Of a DNA stretch of 64,000 nucleotides, positions 1-12,300 are shown one piece after another. Under the pieces are notes generated by a model that ran no database searches, was not told the DNA's origin, and saw only the letters and a program-made list of their open reading frames with translations. Position 1 is the first letter of the stretch. Each line of letters opens with the position of its first letter. Made by a program: the position numbers and the translations under genes. The stretch comes from Tolypeutes matacus (Eukaryota > Chordata > Mammalia > Cingulata > Chlamyphoridae), in contig JAKSZT010054458.1 of assembly GCA_026826555.1 (NCBI GenBank), positions 2,539,358-2,603,357 on the forward strand, in the 5' to 3' direction.

Positions 1-394
1 CTACTTTGTCTACTTCCTATTCACTAAGGGGTTTTTCCATTCCCACTCTTTATCTTTGAGCTGCACTAATGTGACCACTCATGGTATCTGTAGCTTTCTC
101 AGGACTTAGAGTCTGAGATCCAGGGAAAGTACTGAAGAGAAGGTAGTCAGGCATCAACTGAGATACCACTGTCATAGTGATCTTGGCTATGCAATTATGG
201 CTTAACAATACTGTGACAAGATTTGGAAAGAGTGAAGGGGTCTTGATGAGTGATTAAGGACCTGGTACTCTTTATACCATCCACTTGAAATTTACCTCCA
301 CTTATTGGAAGGAGATCATTAAAATGAATCTAATTTCTACTAGTCATTTCATTAACAATATTCATTTTCTTAATTAAAAAGTGAGCTAATGAAT
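1..394. other. Unrecognised AT-rich sequence
   Basis: I see no coding exon, repeat family or RNA gene here. The composition is ordinary for AT-rich mammalian intergenic or intronic DNA. Confidence 0.5.
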
Positions 395-605
395 ACTATA
401 TAGCCTTTAGTCTGAGACAGGGCTTGTTCTAACTATATTTTAACTAATTCAGGTACAAGATTAAAATCATCTTTATTTTTCAGATGAGGAAACTAAGGCA
501 CTGAGATATTATCTAAATTTAAATGGCATAGCAATGATTTAATCACAGATCAAATTCTACATTGCTAAAAATAACCTTATGCCACTTCTCTGCAATATAC
601 CTCTT
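395..605 (-). repeat. MIR SINE relic
   Basis: The stretch around 482-510 reads like the MIR antisense core (cagatgaggaaactaaggcac), followed by a degenerate tail in the usual order. MIR is an ancient tRNA-derived SINE found across mammals. The copy is very diverged, so its edges are approximate. Confidence 0.6.
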
Positions 606-774
606 CTTATCTGGCCTAATAAAATTGTTTTGCCTTAATAAAATATGACATTTCAATGAACAATTTTGAAACTTGCTTCATATAACATTCTATATTTTCC
701 CCAATTATTCATTCCTTCTTCTTATAGAATTAAACAGCTTTGCCTTTTGATATTTCAATATCAAAAGTTTTTTA

Positions 775-1090
775 GTATCTACCAGCAGAGAGGGTGGAGC
801 ATATTGCTCTACTCCATTAATGTAAAACTTGGCCATATGACTTGTGTTGGCCAAAGAAATACAGGTGGCAATGGCAGTGCTCTGGTTCCAATAGAGACCT
901 TGAAAGGCATTGGGTATTTCCAATTGTCACGCTTTTATATTTCTTGGAAAACTACTGGTTCCAGATGTTGGATACCTGTAGCTGATCTGAACCCAACCCT
1001 TAGCTTAGAGTCAAGCCAAGACAAAATGTAGTCTACAAGAAAGGCCCTTGGGCGAGTCTACCTTAGATTAGCCAAGATCCTAGTGGATCT
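775..1090 (+). mobile_element. MLT1-like MaLR LTR relic (weak)
   Basis: The segment around 800-870 (ctccattaatgt, then cttggccatatgacttg and a ttggccaa box) resembles the interior of MLT1-type LTRs of the ERVL-MaLR group. The ends are not recognisable and I see no target-site duplication. It contains an incidental 121-codon open frame on the plus strand (666-1031) that has no protein-like features. Confidence 0.4.
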
Positions 1091-2429
1091 ACAGATCCAG
1101 AAGGAAAAGAATAAATGCTTATTATTACAAAACAATGAGCCTTTGGGTCCTTTGTTTTGTAACCTTATATTATTGCGACAGTACCTGGCAAATATATTCA
1201 ATAAGAGATACTTTGAATATAATAAAATACCAGCCATAATTATAAGGGCTATACAAGGCTTTAAGGTAATTGCTATTTATTCCACAAAAAGGGAGTTATG
1301 AGTTATATTGTCAATATTAAGAGAAATTTAGACTAGAAGTTATCTAATAGTTATCAATTTAATGAGGAAATTGGAAAGTTTGATGTTTTTCTTTATGTCA
1401 GATCATGACTCTGACAGTTATGTCAAACAAATCTGGTACCAACAATTTCTAAAAATCAACAAATGTTCTGTAAATCATTAGAATAATTTAATGAAAAATC
1501 AGCACTATAATTTATCACTGAGAGTGTTTGATAATGTAGTATAAATTTATTTAGAAAATAAAAGAGAATATATATTTGAGTTTTTAATTTATATGCCAAT
1601 TTATATGACCATACTTATAGTTAAATATTTTGAATATTGTTCTGGAATACAAATAAAAATGGGAAAAAGCCTTCTCCTTTGGGGAGAGAAGACAGGTATT
1701 TAAGAATAAATCACATGAAACAAGGTACAAACAATAATAGTGACAGTGAAAGATATTACATGACACTAACTCATAACATATACCAAAGTTCTGAACTGAA
1801 CTGTCTTATCTTAGAAACTGTCTTATTTCAACAATTTTATTCTGTTGATGTAAGGATGACATTTTTGAATCGAGGGGAAATTTGTGAACAGATGGCTGAA
1901 ATTTTCCATGTGCCCTGTCTAATTCACATTTTCATGTTCCTGCAATTTCTGTGGAATCTGAAGTTTATACAATTTGAGGGAATTCTGCTTATGCAAAAGG
2001 ATATAAAATTATGAGTGCAAAATTACTTTTGCAAGTGAATATCTATTTAAAACAAGAAAATAAATTACAACAGATTACTTCAGACATGGAGCTTCTAATC
2101 CCTTAGGAAGTCTACCATCTCTGGTCAGATAAAAAAGCTTGCGAATTGCAACTTGTCATCCTTGCCTTTCTGGACTACCTGGTAATTCCCAGCAATTCCA
2201 GAACTTTCAGGAGATGTGCAAGGGAGAGACCACTGTCTTCATGGAAAATCTCCCTTTGCTGATTAGTGACAATCTCTCTTAATCTCTCTCTTAATTTCAT
2301 ATTCACTGTTTTTTTTAAACTTCCTTTTGCACTTAATATAATTTTCACCTGTCCTACCTTCATTCTACAAACTTGTGCTAAGTTTGTTTAATGTAACACA
2401 TACAAAAATTGGTGCTATTTTCAAAGGAA
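1091..2429. other. Unrecognised AT-rich sequence
   Basis: This is AT-rich DNA with short incidental open frames only. I recognise no family, splice-bounded exon or RNA gene. Confidence 0.5.
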
Positions 2430-3000
2430 CATCTGGCATGCCTCTTGTCTTCAAGAAGTTTATAGTTTAAGATAAATTGGCATGTAAGTTAAAAATTATA
2501 ATATATGGTAATAAGTACGGTAGTAGAAACTATTTAAGAATATTGAACAAGAACACAAAGGAAATGAGAGACAATTACATCTGGGAGAAAAGAAAAGACT
2601 TGATGGAGATGAAGCTTGAGCTGAATTGTGAAAGATGGGAACATTGTTAAGCAGAAAAGAATGGGAAAGTGGAAAGAACTGGAGGCAGAGCTGTGGCTCA
2701 GAAAAAATAAAGGAGTGATCAAAAGCACAGAAACTCAACACAGTTTTTGGACACTGAGAGAAAAAATTTAGAGGTATGATCTGGGTGGAAGGTTGGAGAG
2801 GGGTCACGGATCTCAGGATGTTAAGCTGTGATGCCACCCCAAGGAGTCTACACTGGTTGTATAGGATGTATGAAGTACTATAAACATTAGCTTGAGGTGA
2901 TTGGATTTTATTTTAGAAAGATAATCCTGGCAGTGATATGGAGGGGGAACTTTTAAGATGAGGTTTGAGAAAGGAATGGAAAGACCAATTAAGAGACTGT
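2430..3000 (-). repeat. L2 (CR1-clade) LINE relic
   Basis: The plus strand reads as antisense L2. There is a purine-rich run with 'gatggagatgaagcttgagctgaa', then a 'ttttagaaagataatcctggcagtg' segment and a block near 2985-2998 that matches 'accaattaagagactgt', in the order expected for reversed L2. It is heavily mutated with no open frame. Confidence 0.6.
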
Positions 3001-3630
3001 AAATTTGTAGTTGACAGTTTGATATCAGCCACTTTTGACACTGCTATTTGACTCATGACAATGGTGCCTTCAAAGTAAAGGAGAACAGTGTGTTAAGAGG
3101 TACAGTTCTTTGGACGTGATATCAAATAATTTTAAATTATTTCTTGATTTTAAGTAAAACAAAATCCTCATTTTATCTTTTAATTAATGTTCAATAGTGA
3201 TAGAAAATTACTCATAAGAAAAACCAACATTGATACGAAAAATGTATTTATTGTAACATTTTTCCTGCAAGAAAACCTATACAAAGTTATGAAACTGACC
3301 ATATCCCAATGTCAGTGGGGCCTAACTGAGAAAACATGCTAAATTTAAAAGCCTTCTGCCTTGCAGTTGTCCAGTGCACCATCCGTTGGTTTGTATCCTT
3401 TGCACAGAGAAATCGGGTAGGTGAAAAGGATGAAGAGTCTATATCTGGAAGATGCAATTCACTGGATAATTTTGAAAAAGGAGTGATCATTCTGGCAGTG
3501 GCAGTGAAGAGTAGATTGTCATATGGTCTGAAAGAAAGCAGAGAGGAAAGCAAGGTGATAAGGGAGTTTTAGAAGTGGGGGTAGTGAGATTTAGGATGTC
3601 CTTTGAAGGAAGAGCTCACAGATAACAGGT
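3001..3630. other. Unrecognised sequence
   Basis: Overlapping open frames of 78-88 codons on both strands (3287-3572) look like chance. They have no start context, no domain and no exon signals. No repeat family was recognised. Confidence 0.45.
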
Positions 3631-3637
3631 ATTAAGA

Positions 3638-3703
3638 GAAGCTGGGACCTCATACATGGGAAGCAGGCACTCAACCACTTGAGCTACATCTACTCCCTGC
3701 CAT
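3638..3703 (-). mobile_element. tRNA-derived SINE fragment
   Basis: On the minus strand this reads gatgtagctcaagtggttgag, the A-box half of a tRNA-like promoter, followed by a 'gcctgcttcccatgta' segment shared with the copy at 11066-11165. The B box and the poly(A) tail are missing, so it is truncated. It belongs to the family represented best at 61355-61452. Confidence 0.7.
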
Positions 3704-4104
3704 TATGCTTTTAACCAAAATTAAATAAGTGAGGAAAACTGTGGAACTAAAATTTCAGGCCATATGTCAATGTTAATATGTCTATTAAACCTGCAAAGGA
3801 CAAGATTTTGGCTGGTCTATAAAGCAATTAATTAGGAAATATTTAGGAATTCACATTTGGTAAAGGATAATTATAACAGAATGGTATTATATATAACTTC
3901 ATTGGCCTCCCTTTGCCTACCAGTTTTGGAGCTTCCAAGTGTCTCTAATATGCAGCAATCAAAAAGTGTTTTCTTTAACCTACTGAAGAAACATGTGAGA
4001 AAGGAGTGCAGGATTTTAGGCCATAACATTCTCAGGACAAGGAGTGTTTCAGCATGATTTAAATCTTTGTGTCACAGTTGGGTTGTATAAACAAATATAA
4101 TTCA

Positions 4105-4330
4105 GACTTTTACATACCACTTAACTTTACAAAGCACTTTCTTATACTTCATTTCATTTTAATTTTAATTCTAATATTAATTCTGTTATATATCTATCTA
4201 TAAGTAAAATATATTACTTATAGTACAAATATTATTCCTATTTCAGATGTGAATTAACTCATCCACAAACAGGTTAAGTGGCTTGCTCAACATCAAACTG
4301 GAAATCATTGGCCAAGGTAGGACTGTGGGA
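4105..4330 (-). repeat. MIR-type SINE relic
   Basis: The order 'ctttacaaagcactttctta', a degenerate AT-rich middle, 'ttcagatgtgaa' and 'ggttaagtggcttgctcaa' matches antisense MIR, of the MIRc/MIR3 style. It is very old and its edges are approximate. Confidence 0.6.
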
Positions 4331-7300
4331 TTTTAATAGAGTCTCAGGAGTTTATGTTGTTGTTTATTCAAGGGCTTTACACAGAACATTCTGTATAACT
4401 CTTTTAAATCCTGTTGGCAGCACCACAACTTGATATCATTTACGTTTACCACAAAGTATTTGAACACAGAATTCTAGATAGTCTAGGGGCCACATTTAAT
4501 AATAATGGTTGATTTTTGTGGATGGTTTTGTATGCATAAGAAGAAGACAGGGCTATCCAAATTTGACTCTTATCCATCCACTTGCTACTTCTTCCACAGG
4601 ATGCTGAGTGGGAAGAAATGATGAAGTTATTGGAGACTGTAGGCATATTTATACAGTTTAATATCAAAGGCCATGAAACTCCTGGCCTTGATGAAGTAAC
4701 CTGGATAAGCAGTGAAGACTTCCTTTGTTCTGCTTAGGACTTAAACCCAATGGTTTACACAATTTCTTTTCTGTAATGAACCACATCCTTACTCATAGCA
4801 TTTTCATGACCATATTCAAATTTTGAAGTTCATTCACTGTGGTCTCAGGTGATATTGCTTAATTTTTTTAGCCCATTTCCTCTTTTGATATACTTATGCA
4901 TCCAAACCTTTCAAACAAACAGGACTCTTCTTCCTCTGACCCTGTAGATTATGAAAAGAGCCATCATTAACCCTCTCACTGGAAGTCACTGACCTGCACT
5001 ACATGCAGACCTCTTTTACACCTGTGCCTACACCGAATTCCTCTCACTTGACAACTTACCATGACAATGGTGGAAGAAGCAGGGAATGAAAACCTCGATG
5101 AAAATAGATATGAGTCAAATATTCTTTCCCCCAAAAGTTACAGAAGAGATGACTTAATCCATAAATCCCATTTATAATCCTTGTCACTATAAGGATCTTC
5201 CAAGTGGCAGTCTTGGCCCCATTGTATACCTGTTACAAGTAAATAAGCAATTCAAAAGAGAACCACACATTTCAGAAGCAGGTTCCAAAAATAAAGGGAT
5301 GTAAAGAGAAAGCAGGCACACAGAGGAAAGCACATTTAATGTGGAGAGTTAACATCTGAAACTTGCATTCCATAGTTCCTTGGTAGCAAGAGGTCTCCTT
5401 GACCCACATGGCACCTTTGTTCTCCTTAAAGTTGTAGTGGAATAGAATAAGAAAACCTCATGCCAGTAATAGTGGGAGAAAGACAAGCACTGCAAAACAA
5501 TGTTCCTTTGTTTTTTAATTTTAAAATGCTGAGCATTTAGATGGTTAAAAAGGCAAGTTATAAGCATGTATTCCTTTAGAGCTCATATCTTTTTTGGGGA
5601 CACATTCTGTTCTTGATTTCCTTTCCTTGTTCCTCTGATCTGCAGTTTTGAACAGCAATTCATTGTAGAGATTCCTGAGTTAGGTAGTTAGGGAAATCAT
5701 TTCGGCTTAATCATGGTAAGTTTGGGTAAGGGTATGGATTCTAGAAGAAATTGAAACTTACAATTGTGCTTCACTAGCTTTAACCCTTCAACATATTGTA
5801 TAGAATACATAAGGTAATAATATATATTGTTGCACTATGCAGATGTTAAAATGTAAAATCCTTTAAATGCAAACAGCACTTGTCACTCCATCAACTATTC
5901 AAATTGTCAGAGATGTATCAGCCAACCCTAACTACCCTCTGAAGGCAATCTGGAGCCAGCCTGCTGTTTAATAACCAGCACTTAACAAGAAATAACATAT
6001 AGATGTGGTGTGTGGTTTAAAACATTGTGTTAAGCATCATTAAAACTCAGTCTCCTAAGAGCCTTATTAAAAGAGTCCTTTCCTCACCATAATAAAACAT
6101 TTCTCTGTGACTGTTTCCATCTAGCTGCTAACAATACAAACAAAATGCCTCTTAATTTAGCATCCCACTAGAGGGCCATTGTGATTGTAGAACTGTAAAG
6201 GCAGAAAGGGAAAAAAAAAATCTAAACTACCCTTCCCAAATCCTACCTAATCAGTGTAACCGAAGCACTAGGAGCCTTTGATTTTAGAGTTTATTAGTAC
6301 AGTTTTTATTTTTTTCCCTTATACTTTGTGCATGCCTATTATTTGAGGGTGGTGCCTTTACTCAGGCCTGTGAGGAAAAGTTGCTGTTGACTTAGAAATG
6401 GGCCCTGCATCATGTGGTCAGCACTCTGAGGCTTTTGCGTGGGCTGATATAGTTCCCAAAGCAATTCATACATGGAACTTCTCCTGTAAGCATTCATGCA
6501 ATCTAGATGATAGTATTTATTTGAAAAGAAAATGGAATTTGCTTACCCTACAATTAGTTAGAAGCCCTTCCATCCTGTTATTGCAAGAGAAAATACGTGC
6601 ATAATTGTGTCAATTAATACAGATAATAATTCAAATCTCCCATGACAAAAACACAGAACAATCCATTTCCGTTTCAGATCTCGTTCCTTTGAAAATGTGC
6701 ATGCTAATTTTCTCTGTACAGCTATCCCCACTGCTTCATAAACAGTTGCAGGGCTTATGAAATTGACAAATCACAATAATATTTTGATAGAGGAGGCTAA
6801 CAAATTAGATTTAGAAAGATGCTATTCTAATATTTTGGTTTACTTAACTGCAATAGTCAAAGTGACTAAAGAGGATGTATATAGGAATTGTAAGTGGCCA
6901 GTTGATTGGACTTGAACTTTGCTATCTTTTGAAATGGACTACCAAGACTTGAGAAAGTATTTTATTCTATTTTTAGTTAATCTTGACTCAGAGATTGAAA
7001 CAAGGTATCAATCTCTTAGGCAAGATACACAATGTTTCTACTTTCATTCTTATAGTTCATCCAAATGCTGGAAGAAATAGTATTTGTATCCCAGATTCTC
7101 TAAATTTTCATGAAACATGGAGTACCTCTCTAAGGTTTGTAAAAATTCATGGTGTTTGCCACTAAAAAATATTAGAGTTAAGAAATATAATATTTGAGAT
7201 TGATACTTTTTTGTTAATGGAGGATGATTTACTTTCAAAATATATTTGAATATATTGGAAATATTTGATTTCTCTCACAAATATCAAAGCTGTCTATAGT

Positions 7301-8200
7301 TGGGAATGTAACTGGTTTTTACATGCTGTTTTAATAATATGAATGATAGTTATTATTCTGGAATATTAGTTGGTAGGCAATATTACTTTTATAGTTAATT
7401 TCTAGAAATATTTACATGGAACCATATGAAAGTACCATTTCTTAGTTCAGATATGGTCAACATTTGACAGTCTCATGTGATTCACTTGTCTCTGAGATTA
7501 AAGCAAATTCCAAACTCAATTTCTACCAGTTTCTCTGAATATAAAGATCAAGGTTCAAATAGCCATTCCTCATGAAAGAATGACTTGATCACATGTATTT
7601 CTACCTAAAAATTATGAAGACCTATAAAAGCTTCAAAAGTGAACCAAGCATTTCTTTTAAAAGTTCTATTTTAAAATACATTATGACAGTGAAGGATGAA
7701 AGTGATAGGAGATTGAATTACTTACACAAAAGTGAGGTCTCAAGAGTATGCTTATTGTCCATTAGAGGAGAATGTTGTATTTTTACTCTCTATCTTATTT
7801 CTGAATAGATAGGCCTATGAAATCACTACATTTTTACCACATTAAAATTCACTCAGGGCCCAATAAAATCTGCCAGTTGATTCCCATGAGGCCCTCTGGG
7901 GACAGAGCCATTACTGAAGTGCACAATACATAATTAATGTGTAGACTGTGAAATCCATTCACACTAGTGTGATAGATATTTGCACACAACTGTGATTTAC
8001 TTTTATATCTCCTAGGTGTATTGTGCATGTGACATTTTCTTTGCAATCTACTTCCTCTTCCTCAGACACATGTGCTTCAGGAATTTAGAGAAATTATACA
8101 ATATTTTATCAAAATAGAAAGTATGTCATCTAAAGTTAGCCCATAAGAAAAGTTTTATGTAATTCAGAGTTTTAATGTAAATTAGAACATTTTAACCCTT
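4331..8200. other. Long stretch without recognised genes or repeats
   Basis: About 3.9 kb in which I recognise no transposable element, exon or RNA gene. Open frames are all under 75 codons. Two portions, about 5880-6200 and 6640-6830, have balanced composition, no repeat signature and several homeodomain- or POU-like AT motifs (for example catgctaatttt near 6700). They are reasonable candidates for conserved non-coding DNA, which I cannot test here. Confidence 0.4.
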
Positions 8201-8609
8201 TGTTTTAGTTTGCTAAGGCTGCTGTAACAAATACCATACACTGATTTGCTTAAACAACAGAAATTTATTGTCTCATGGTTTTAAAGGTTAGAGGTACAAA
8301 ATCAAGGTATCAATAGGTCATGCATTCTTTGAAGTCTGTAGCCTTTTAGAGGTGGCTTGCTGGCAATCAGTTTCTGTCTCTGTGACTTGGTGATTTGTAT
8401 TTTTGTGTCTCCTCCGGTGGTTTATTTCCTTTCCAAATTTCCTTTGCTTAAATGGACTCCAGTTATATCAGATGGAAGCCCACTCTGCTTCAATTTGGTC
8501 ACATTGAATAGGATTGTCAAAGATTCCATTTATAAATGAGTTCACACCCATAGAACCAGGGGTTAGGACTAGGACATATCTTGTGGGAGAAATGATTCTA
8601 TCCCTAATG
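8201..8609 (-). mobile_element. Solo MaLR-like LTR
   Basis: The plus strand opens with tgttttagtttgctaaggct and carries 'taaacaacagaaatttattgtctca'. These are the reverse complement of the 3' end of MLT1/MST-type LTRs. The far end is worn (ctaatg in place of a clean ca). Flanks ccctt (8196-8200) and tcctt (8610-8614) are a near-match 5-bp target duplication, typical of ERVL/MaLR. It is the same family as 31403-31795 and 37238-37665. Confidence 0.75.
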
Positions 8610-8739
8610 TCCTTATTCATAAAATTTCATAGCTGTTATAATAATATTCCATAAATAGACAAACATACTATATAACTTCTTTTGCTTTTAAGTATGAAAT
8701 AATTCATACTAAAATGTGAATTTTCACTCATCTGTTCTC

Positions 8740-9188
8740 TCATTTAACACCAATTTTTTGAATGCCTACTTAGAGGCTATACTAAATATTGTGGATACAA
8801 AAAATGCAAGGATGCAAACTTTGCCCTGAAATTACTTACTGCATAGTGGGTAGACAGAAAAGCAAACATAAGCTCCAACAAAGAAATATGCAAATGGAAG
8901 TGGGGCATCTTTGTTTATCAAGAGGATCAGAAAATGCTTTACTTGTTGAAACATGAAGTCTGGAAAGATGTTTTCCAGGCAAAAGAGGAGGCATGAATAG
9001 CAAATGCAATTCACCAAGCTTTGAGAGAGCTTGAATATTTGGCTACTCCAGTTAAGGAGACTGAAGGATTAGGTCCCATATATGGAGGTGTTGGGAGTAA
9101 AGTTTGTTAAGTACTGAAGTCTAGATTATATAAGGCAGTGCATGCCATGCAAAGGGATATAGATATTACCCCTTGTAGGAATGGGGAG
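8740..9188 (-). repeat. L2 LINE relic, first part (interrupted)
   Basis: The plus strand begins with a reversed L2 3' end ('tttttgaatgcctacttagaggc') and continues with the purine-rich antisense L2 body to 'aggaatggggag'. It is interrupted by the LTR at 9189-9639 and resumes with 'caattgaagactcttgag'. Bridging the gap gives the expected continuous antisense L2 text. Confidence 0.7.
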
Positions 9189-9639
9189 TGTAATGATTAG
9201 GCTAATGTGTCAACTCGGCCAGGTAACTGTGTCCAAGTGTGTGGTCCAGCAAGCACTGGGCTAATTGTAATACAAGAACATTTATGGACTTTGGTCACCA
9301 GGGAGTTTACTGAGTAGATGGCTGATTACATCTGCATCAGTCAGGGAGATTGCCATCAGCAATGGGTGATGCTTTATCCAATCAGTTGAATACCTTAAAA
9401 GGGGAAGTGATTTCAACATTCAGAGAGAATTTCCCAGCTCGTCTTTGGACAGCCACCTTCTCCCAGAAACTAATCAAGACCTTTCATTGGACTTTCATTG
9501 GAGCTCCTGGTTTGAAGCCTGCCTGTGGAACCTAGACTTGTGCATCTCCACGGTCACATGAGAGACTCTTTTAAAATCTCATATTATTGACAGATATCTC
9601 TTGTTGATTCTGTTTGCTGAGAGAACCCTGACTAATATA
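9189..9639 (+). mobile_element. Solo MLT2-like ERVL LTR
   Basis: It starts tgtaatgattaggctaatgtg and ends gagaaccctgactaatata, the ends expected of MLT2-type ERVL LTRs. An interior 'ccaatcagttgaataccttaaaa' block agrees. An exact 5-bp target duplication, gggag, lies at 9184-9188 and 9640-9644. The host is an L2, and removing the LTR plus one duplication copy restores it. The terminal dinucleotide has decayed from ca to ta. Confidence 0.85.
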
Positions 9640-9644
9640 GGGAG

Positions 9645-9950
9645 CAATTGAAGACTCTTGAGAAGCAACGTGATATGATGAACTGAATTGTATGTATGAT
9701 CCATCTGGGGACAGTAGAGTGGGGAAGGGGAGATTTTCCAAAATGGTGGTATAATCCCACTGATAATCCAGGAGAGAGGTTATAAATTATGAAACAGTGC
9801 ACTGAAAGACTGATAAAGATAAGGAGAGAGATTTAGAAAATGGAGTTGATTGAACTTGATAATAGATTAAAAATTAAGTAGAAAGAGGAAAGAAAAGGAT
9901 TTAGAATCATGTCTGGTTTGAACCTTATATTTGTTTCAAATATCTACATC
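9645..9950 (-). repeat. L2 LINE relic, second part
   Basis: This continues the L2 interrupted at 9188. The antisense text 'caattgaagactcttgagaagc', 'gtgatatgatga' and 'atccatctggggacagtag' follows the L2 order. No open frame is retained. Confidence 0.65.
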
Positions 9951-10052
9951 CTGAAAATCTTCTATTATATATCTCCAGTCCATTCATAAATTCACATTTT
10001 GATTTCTAATATCTACTTTAAATTGATTGTGACTAATTTCTCTCTTGCTCCA

Positions 10053-10490
10053 CGTTTTATTTTCCTGGGCTGCTTGAGCAAATACCAAGTAATGGCTTGG
10101 CTTAAACAAAGGAAATTTATTAGCTCATGGCTTTGAAGCTAGAAAAAGAACAAATGAAGGTGACTTTAAGGCAATGCTTTCTTCCTGAAGATCTTGGTCC
10201 TTCTGTCACATGGAAATACACATGGCATGCTCTCCTAACCTCTCCCTTCTCTTCCAGGTTCAGCTGACCTGCAGCTCTTGCTACCCATGGATTTGTCTCT
10301 ATCTGCCTGAATTTTGTTCTCCTTATAAAGAACTCCATTAATAGGATTAAGATCCATTCGGATTGAGTTAGGTCACATATCACCTGAAGTAACCTCATCA
10401 AAAGATCCTATTTATAGTGGGTTCATATGCACAGGAATGGATTAAGTTTAAGAACATGTTTTTCTAGATACATAGCTTCAATCCACCACG
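10053..10490 (-). mobile_element. Solo MaLR-like LTR (same family as the 45-48 kb provirus)
   Basis: It aligns along its length with the LTRs at 45435-45872 and 47358-47814. Shared blocks are 'ggcttaaacaa', 'atttattagct', 'aaggcaatgctttcttc', 'taggattaagatccat', 'aagtaacctcatcaaaag', 'ggaatggattaa' and 'aagaacatg'. Its length, 438 bp, equals that of the 45435 copy. Flanks ctcca (10048-10052) and ctcct (10491-10495) agree at 4 of 5 bases. Both end dinucleotides show CpG-style changes. Confidence 0.8.
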
Positions 10491-10539
10491 CTCCTCAAGC
10501 TGTTCTTTTATTGCACGTTACCTCAACATATGCACCATC

Positions 10540-11065
10540 GTTTATTTACCTATTAGCTCAAGCCATAAATCTGCTTGCCAAGCTTAAATTTCAATCCCTT
10601 TCACTACCCACATCCGATAAATTATCCAGTCCCATTGATTTATCTTATAAATATTCCTCAAATTTCTCTACTACTCTTTATTCCTCCTGCCAAATATGTC
10701 CAATACCACTTTCTGCCGCAAGTCTAAGCCACCATTTTTTCCATCTCTGGGGTATTACATAGCATGTAAATTGATCTCTCAATCTGGATTTCTTCCTCTC
10801 TTGTCCTCCAATTTATTCTTAACATTGAAGCCAAGTGATCTTTAGAAACAAATCTAGTCATATCCAAAATTCTTAACATTGCTTATTAAATTTTGATCTC
10901 CACAAACCTCTCAAGCCAAATCTCACACCATATTCTGTGCTCTCTCTCTATAGAGCTACTATGACACAGCTACACTGGCCCCTCTTTCTTGCATTAGCAC
11001 CTTCACATATGATTTTGTCTCTTTCTGAAATATTCTCTTTCCTCCCACTCCTTAGGTTAATAACT
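10540..11065 (+). repeat. L2 LINE 3' relic, first part
   Basis: The text is typical of the sense strand of L2's 3' part: long pyrimidine-rich runs, 'aagccaagtgatctttagaaa', 'tagtcatatccaaaattctt', and 'tctttctgaaatattctctttcc' before a SINE insertion. It resumes at 11179 with 'cttaatcacgcttttcaagttagc', the usual L2 order. Confidence 0.6.
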
Positions 11066-11165
11066 TTTTTTTTTTAAGGATGTACCCAGGAATTGAACCC
11101 AGGACCTTGTACACGGGAAGCAAGTGCTCAACCACTGAACTACATCTGAGCTACATCTGCTTTCC
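11066..11165 (-). mobile_element. tRNA-derived SINE with 11-bp internal duplication
   Basis: On the minus strand it has an A box (tagttcagtgg), a B box (ggttcaattcc) and an A tail that shows as a T run at 11066-11075. Flanks taggttaataact (11053-11065) and tagatgaataact (11166-11178) are an 11-of-13 target duplication. The plus-strand units gaactacatct (11137-11147) and gagctacatct (11148-11158) are an 11-bp tandem duplication beside the A box. Confidence 0.85.
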
Positions 11166-11178
11166 TAGATGAATAACT

Positions 11179-11270
11179 CTTAATCACGCTTTTCAAGTTA
11201 GCTTAAATATCACTTTCTCAGGGAAATATCTGTGGTCACTCCAGACTGGGGTAGAACCTACATAATAAAA
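11179..11270 (+). repeat. L2 LINE 3' relic, second part
   Basis: This continues the L2 interrupted by the SINE. The segment 'aaatatcactttctcagggaaatatctgtggtcactcc' corresponds to L2's 'tgtcacctcctcagagaggcc' region. Confidence 0.6.
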
Positions 11271-11951
11271 AATAAGTTTAAATAATGTTGTAAATCATTT
11301 TGTTGTTTCACTGAATAAATACAGCTAACAGTAAATAATACAAGAGTTTGATGGTGGAGCATGTTTCAGAGTTGGGATAGTTCTAGTAAAAGGAATATAG
11401 TTGAAGAGTTCAAGGAACTGTGAGGTTAGTTCTGAGGTGGATACAGAGAAATTTTCAAGATAACTTCAAGATAACAGTAAGGATTGGAGTAGTGATTAAC
11501 ATGGTGGACTAGGTGACAAAGTCAGTAATGAATGGCATAGGTAAGGACTTTAAAGAAAGAACAAATTTTGAAGAATAGTGTGACGCAGTGACCTAGAACC
11601 AGCAAAGGGCTGCTGGAATTTACTGAATATGGAAAGAGAGTTCACATTAATATGAGAAAATAAGCCAGGAAGCTAGATGTATGGACAAATGTGAAGATGA
11701 TACCTTTATAGAAGAAAGATACTGAAGGATGGTCATATGGCAAAGGATGACAGAAGAGAGAGAGAATTTTAGTTTCAAAAACTCTAAGTTTTTTAATAGA
11801 ATTTAGATTTAAATTATTCTGATGAAAAAACTGACACAGTTTTTTCATGTGACTGTTGTCTCAACTGTATTGAAAGGATAAAGTTAAACAGGCCTCCATG
11901 TCTAAGGAATAGGGAGTGTGAAAAGAATTGTGTTAATTATCACTTAGAGCA
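11271..11951. other. Unrecognised purine-rich sequence
   Basis: Purine-rich text from about 11340 to 11600 may be more reversed L2, but I cannot align it with confidence. It contains no gene. A direct doublet 'ttcaagataac' at 11455-11475 is minor. Confidence 0.4.
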
Positions 11952-12071
11952 GAAGGGTCTGCAAACTACTGTCCGTGGGCAAAATCTGGCCCCTTGGCTG
12001 TTTTTATAAGACCCATGAGCTGTGGATATTTTTACATTTTTAAATGCTTGAAAATATGAAAAACAGAACAA
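11952..12071 (+). mobile_element. hAT non-autonomous transposon, left part
   Basis: 'agggtctgcaaactactgtcc' and 'tctggccccttggctgtttttataag' match the left end of a mammalian hAT relic whose other copy lies at 36960-37237. It is broken near 12071 and resumes around 12597. Confidence 0.65.
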
Positions 12072-12300
12072 TGTTTATATTGAGTGATTTACAACATGCA
12101 ATGCATTGTTCTAAATCTTTGCATTTGTTAGCTCAACTAATCTTTACAACAGCTCTGTGAAGTAGGTACTCATACTTATTTTTAGGTGAAACTGAATCTT
12201 CTAGATAGGTTAATTAGCAGTCAAAGATCACATAGCTAACAAATAGTTCAGCTGGAATTGAAACCCAGGAATTATTATCACAGAAACTGTGCTCCTAACC
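12072..12300 (-). repeat. MIR SINE inside the hAT relic
   Basis: This is one of the clearer MIR copies. The plus strand has 'attgttctaaatctttgca', 'agctcaactaatctttacaacagctctgtgaagtaggtact', 'gatcacatagctaac' and 'attgaaacccaggaa', the antisense MIR order. It sits between the two hAT halves. Confidence 0.75.
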
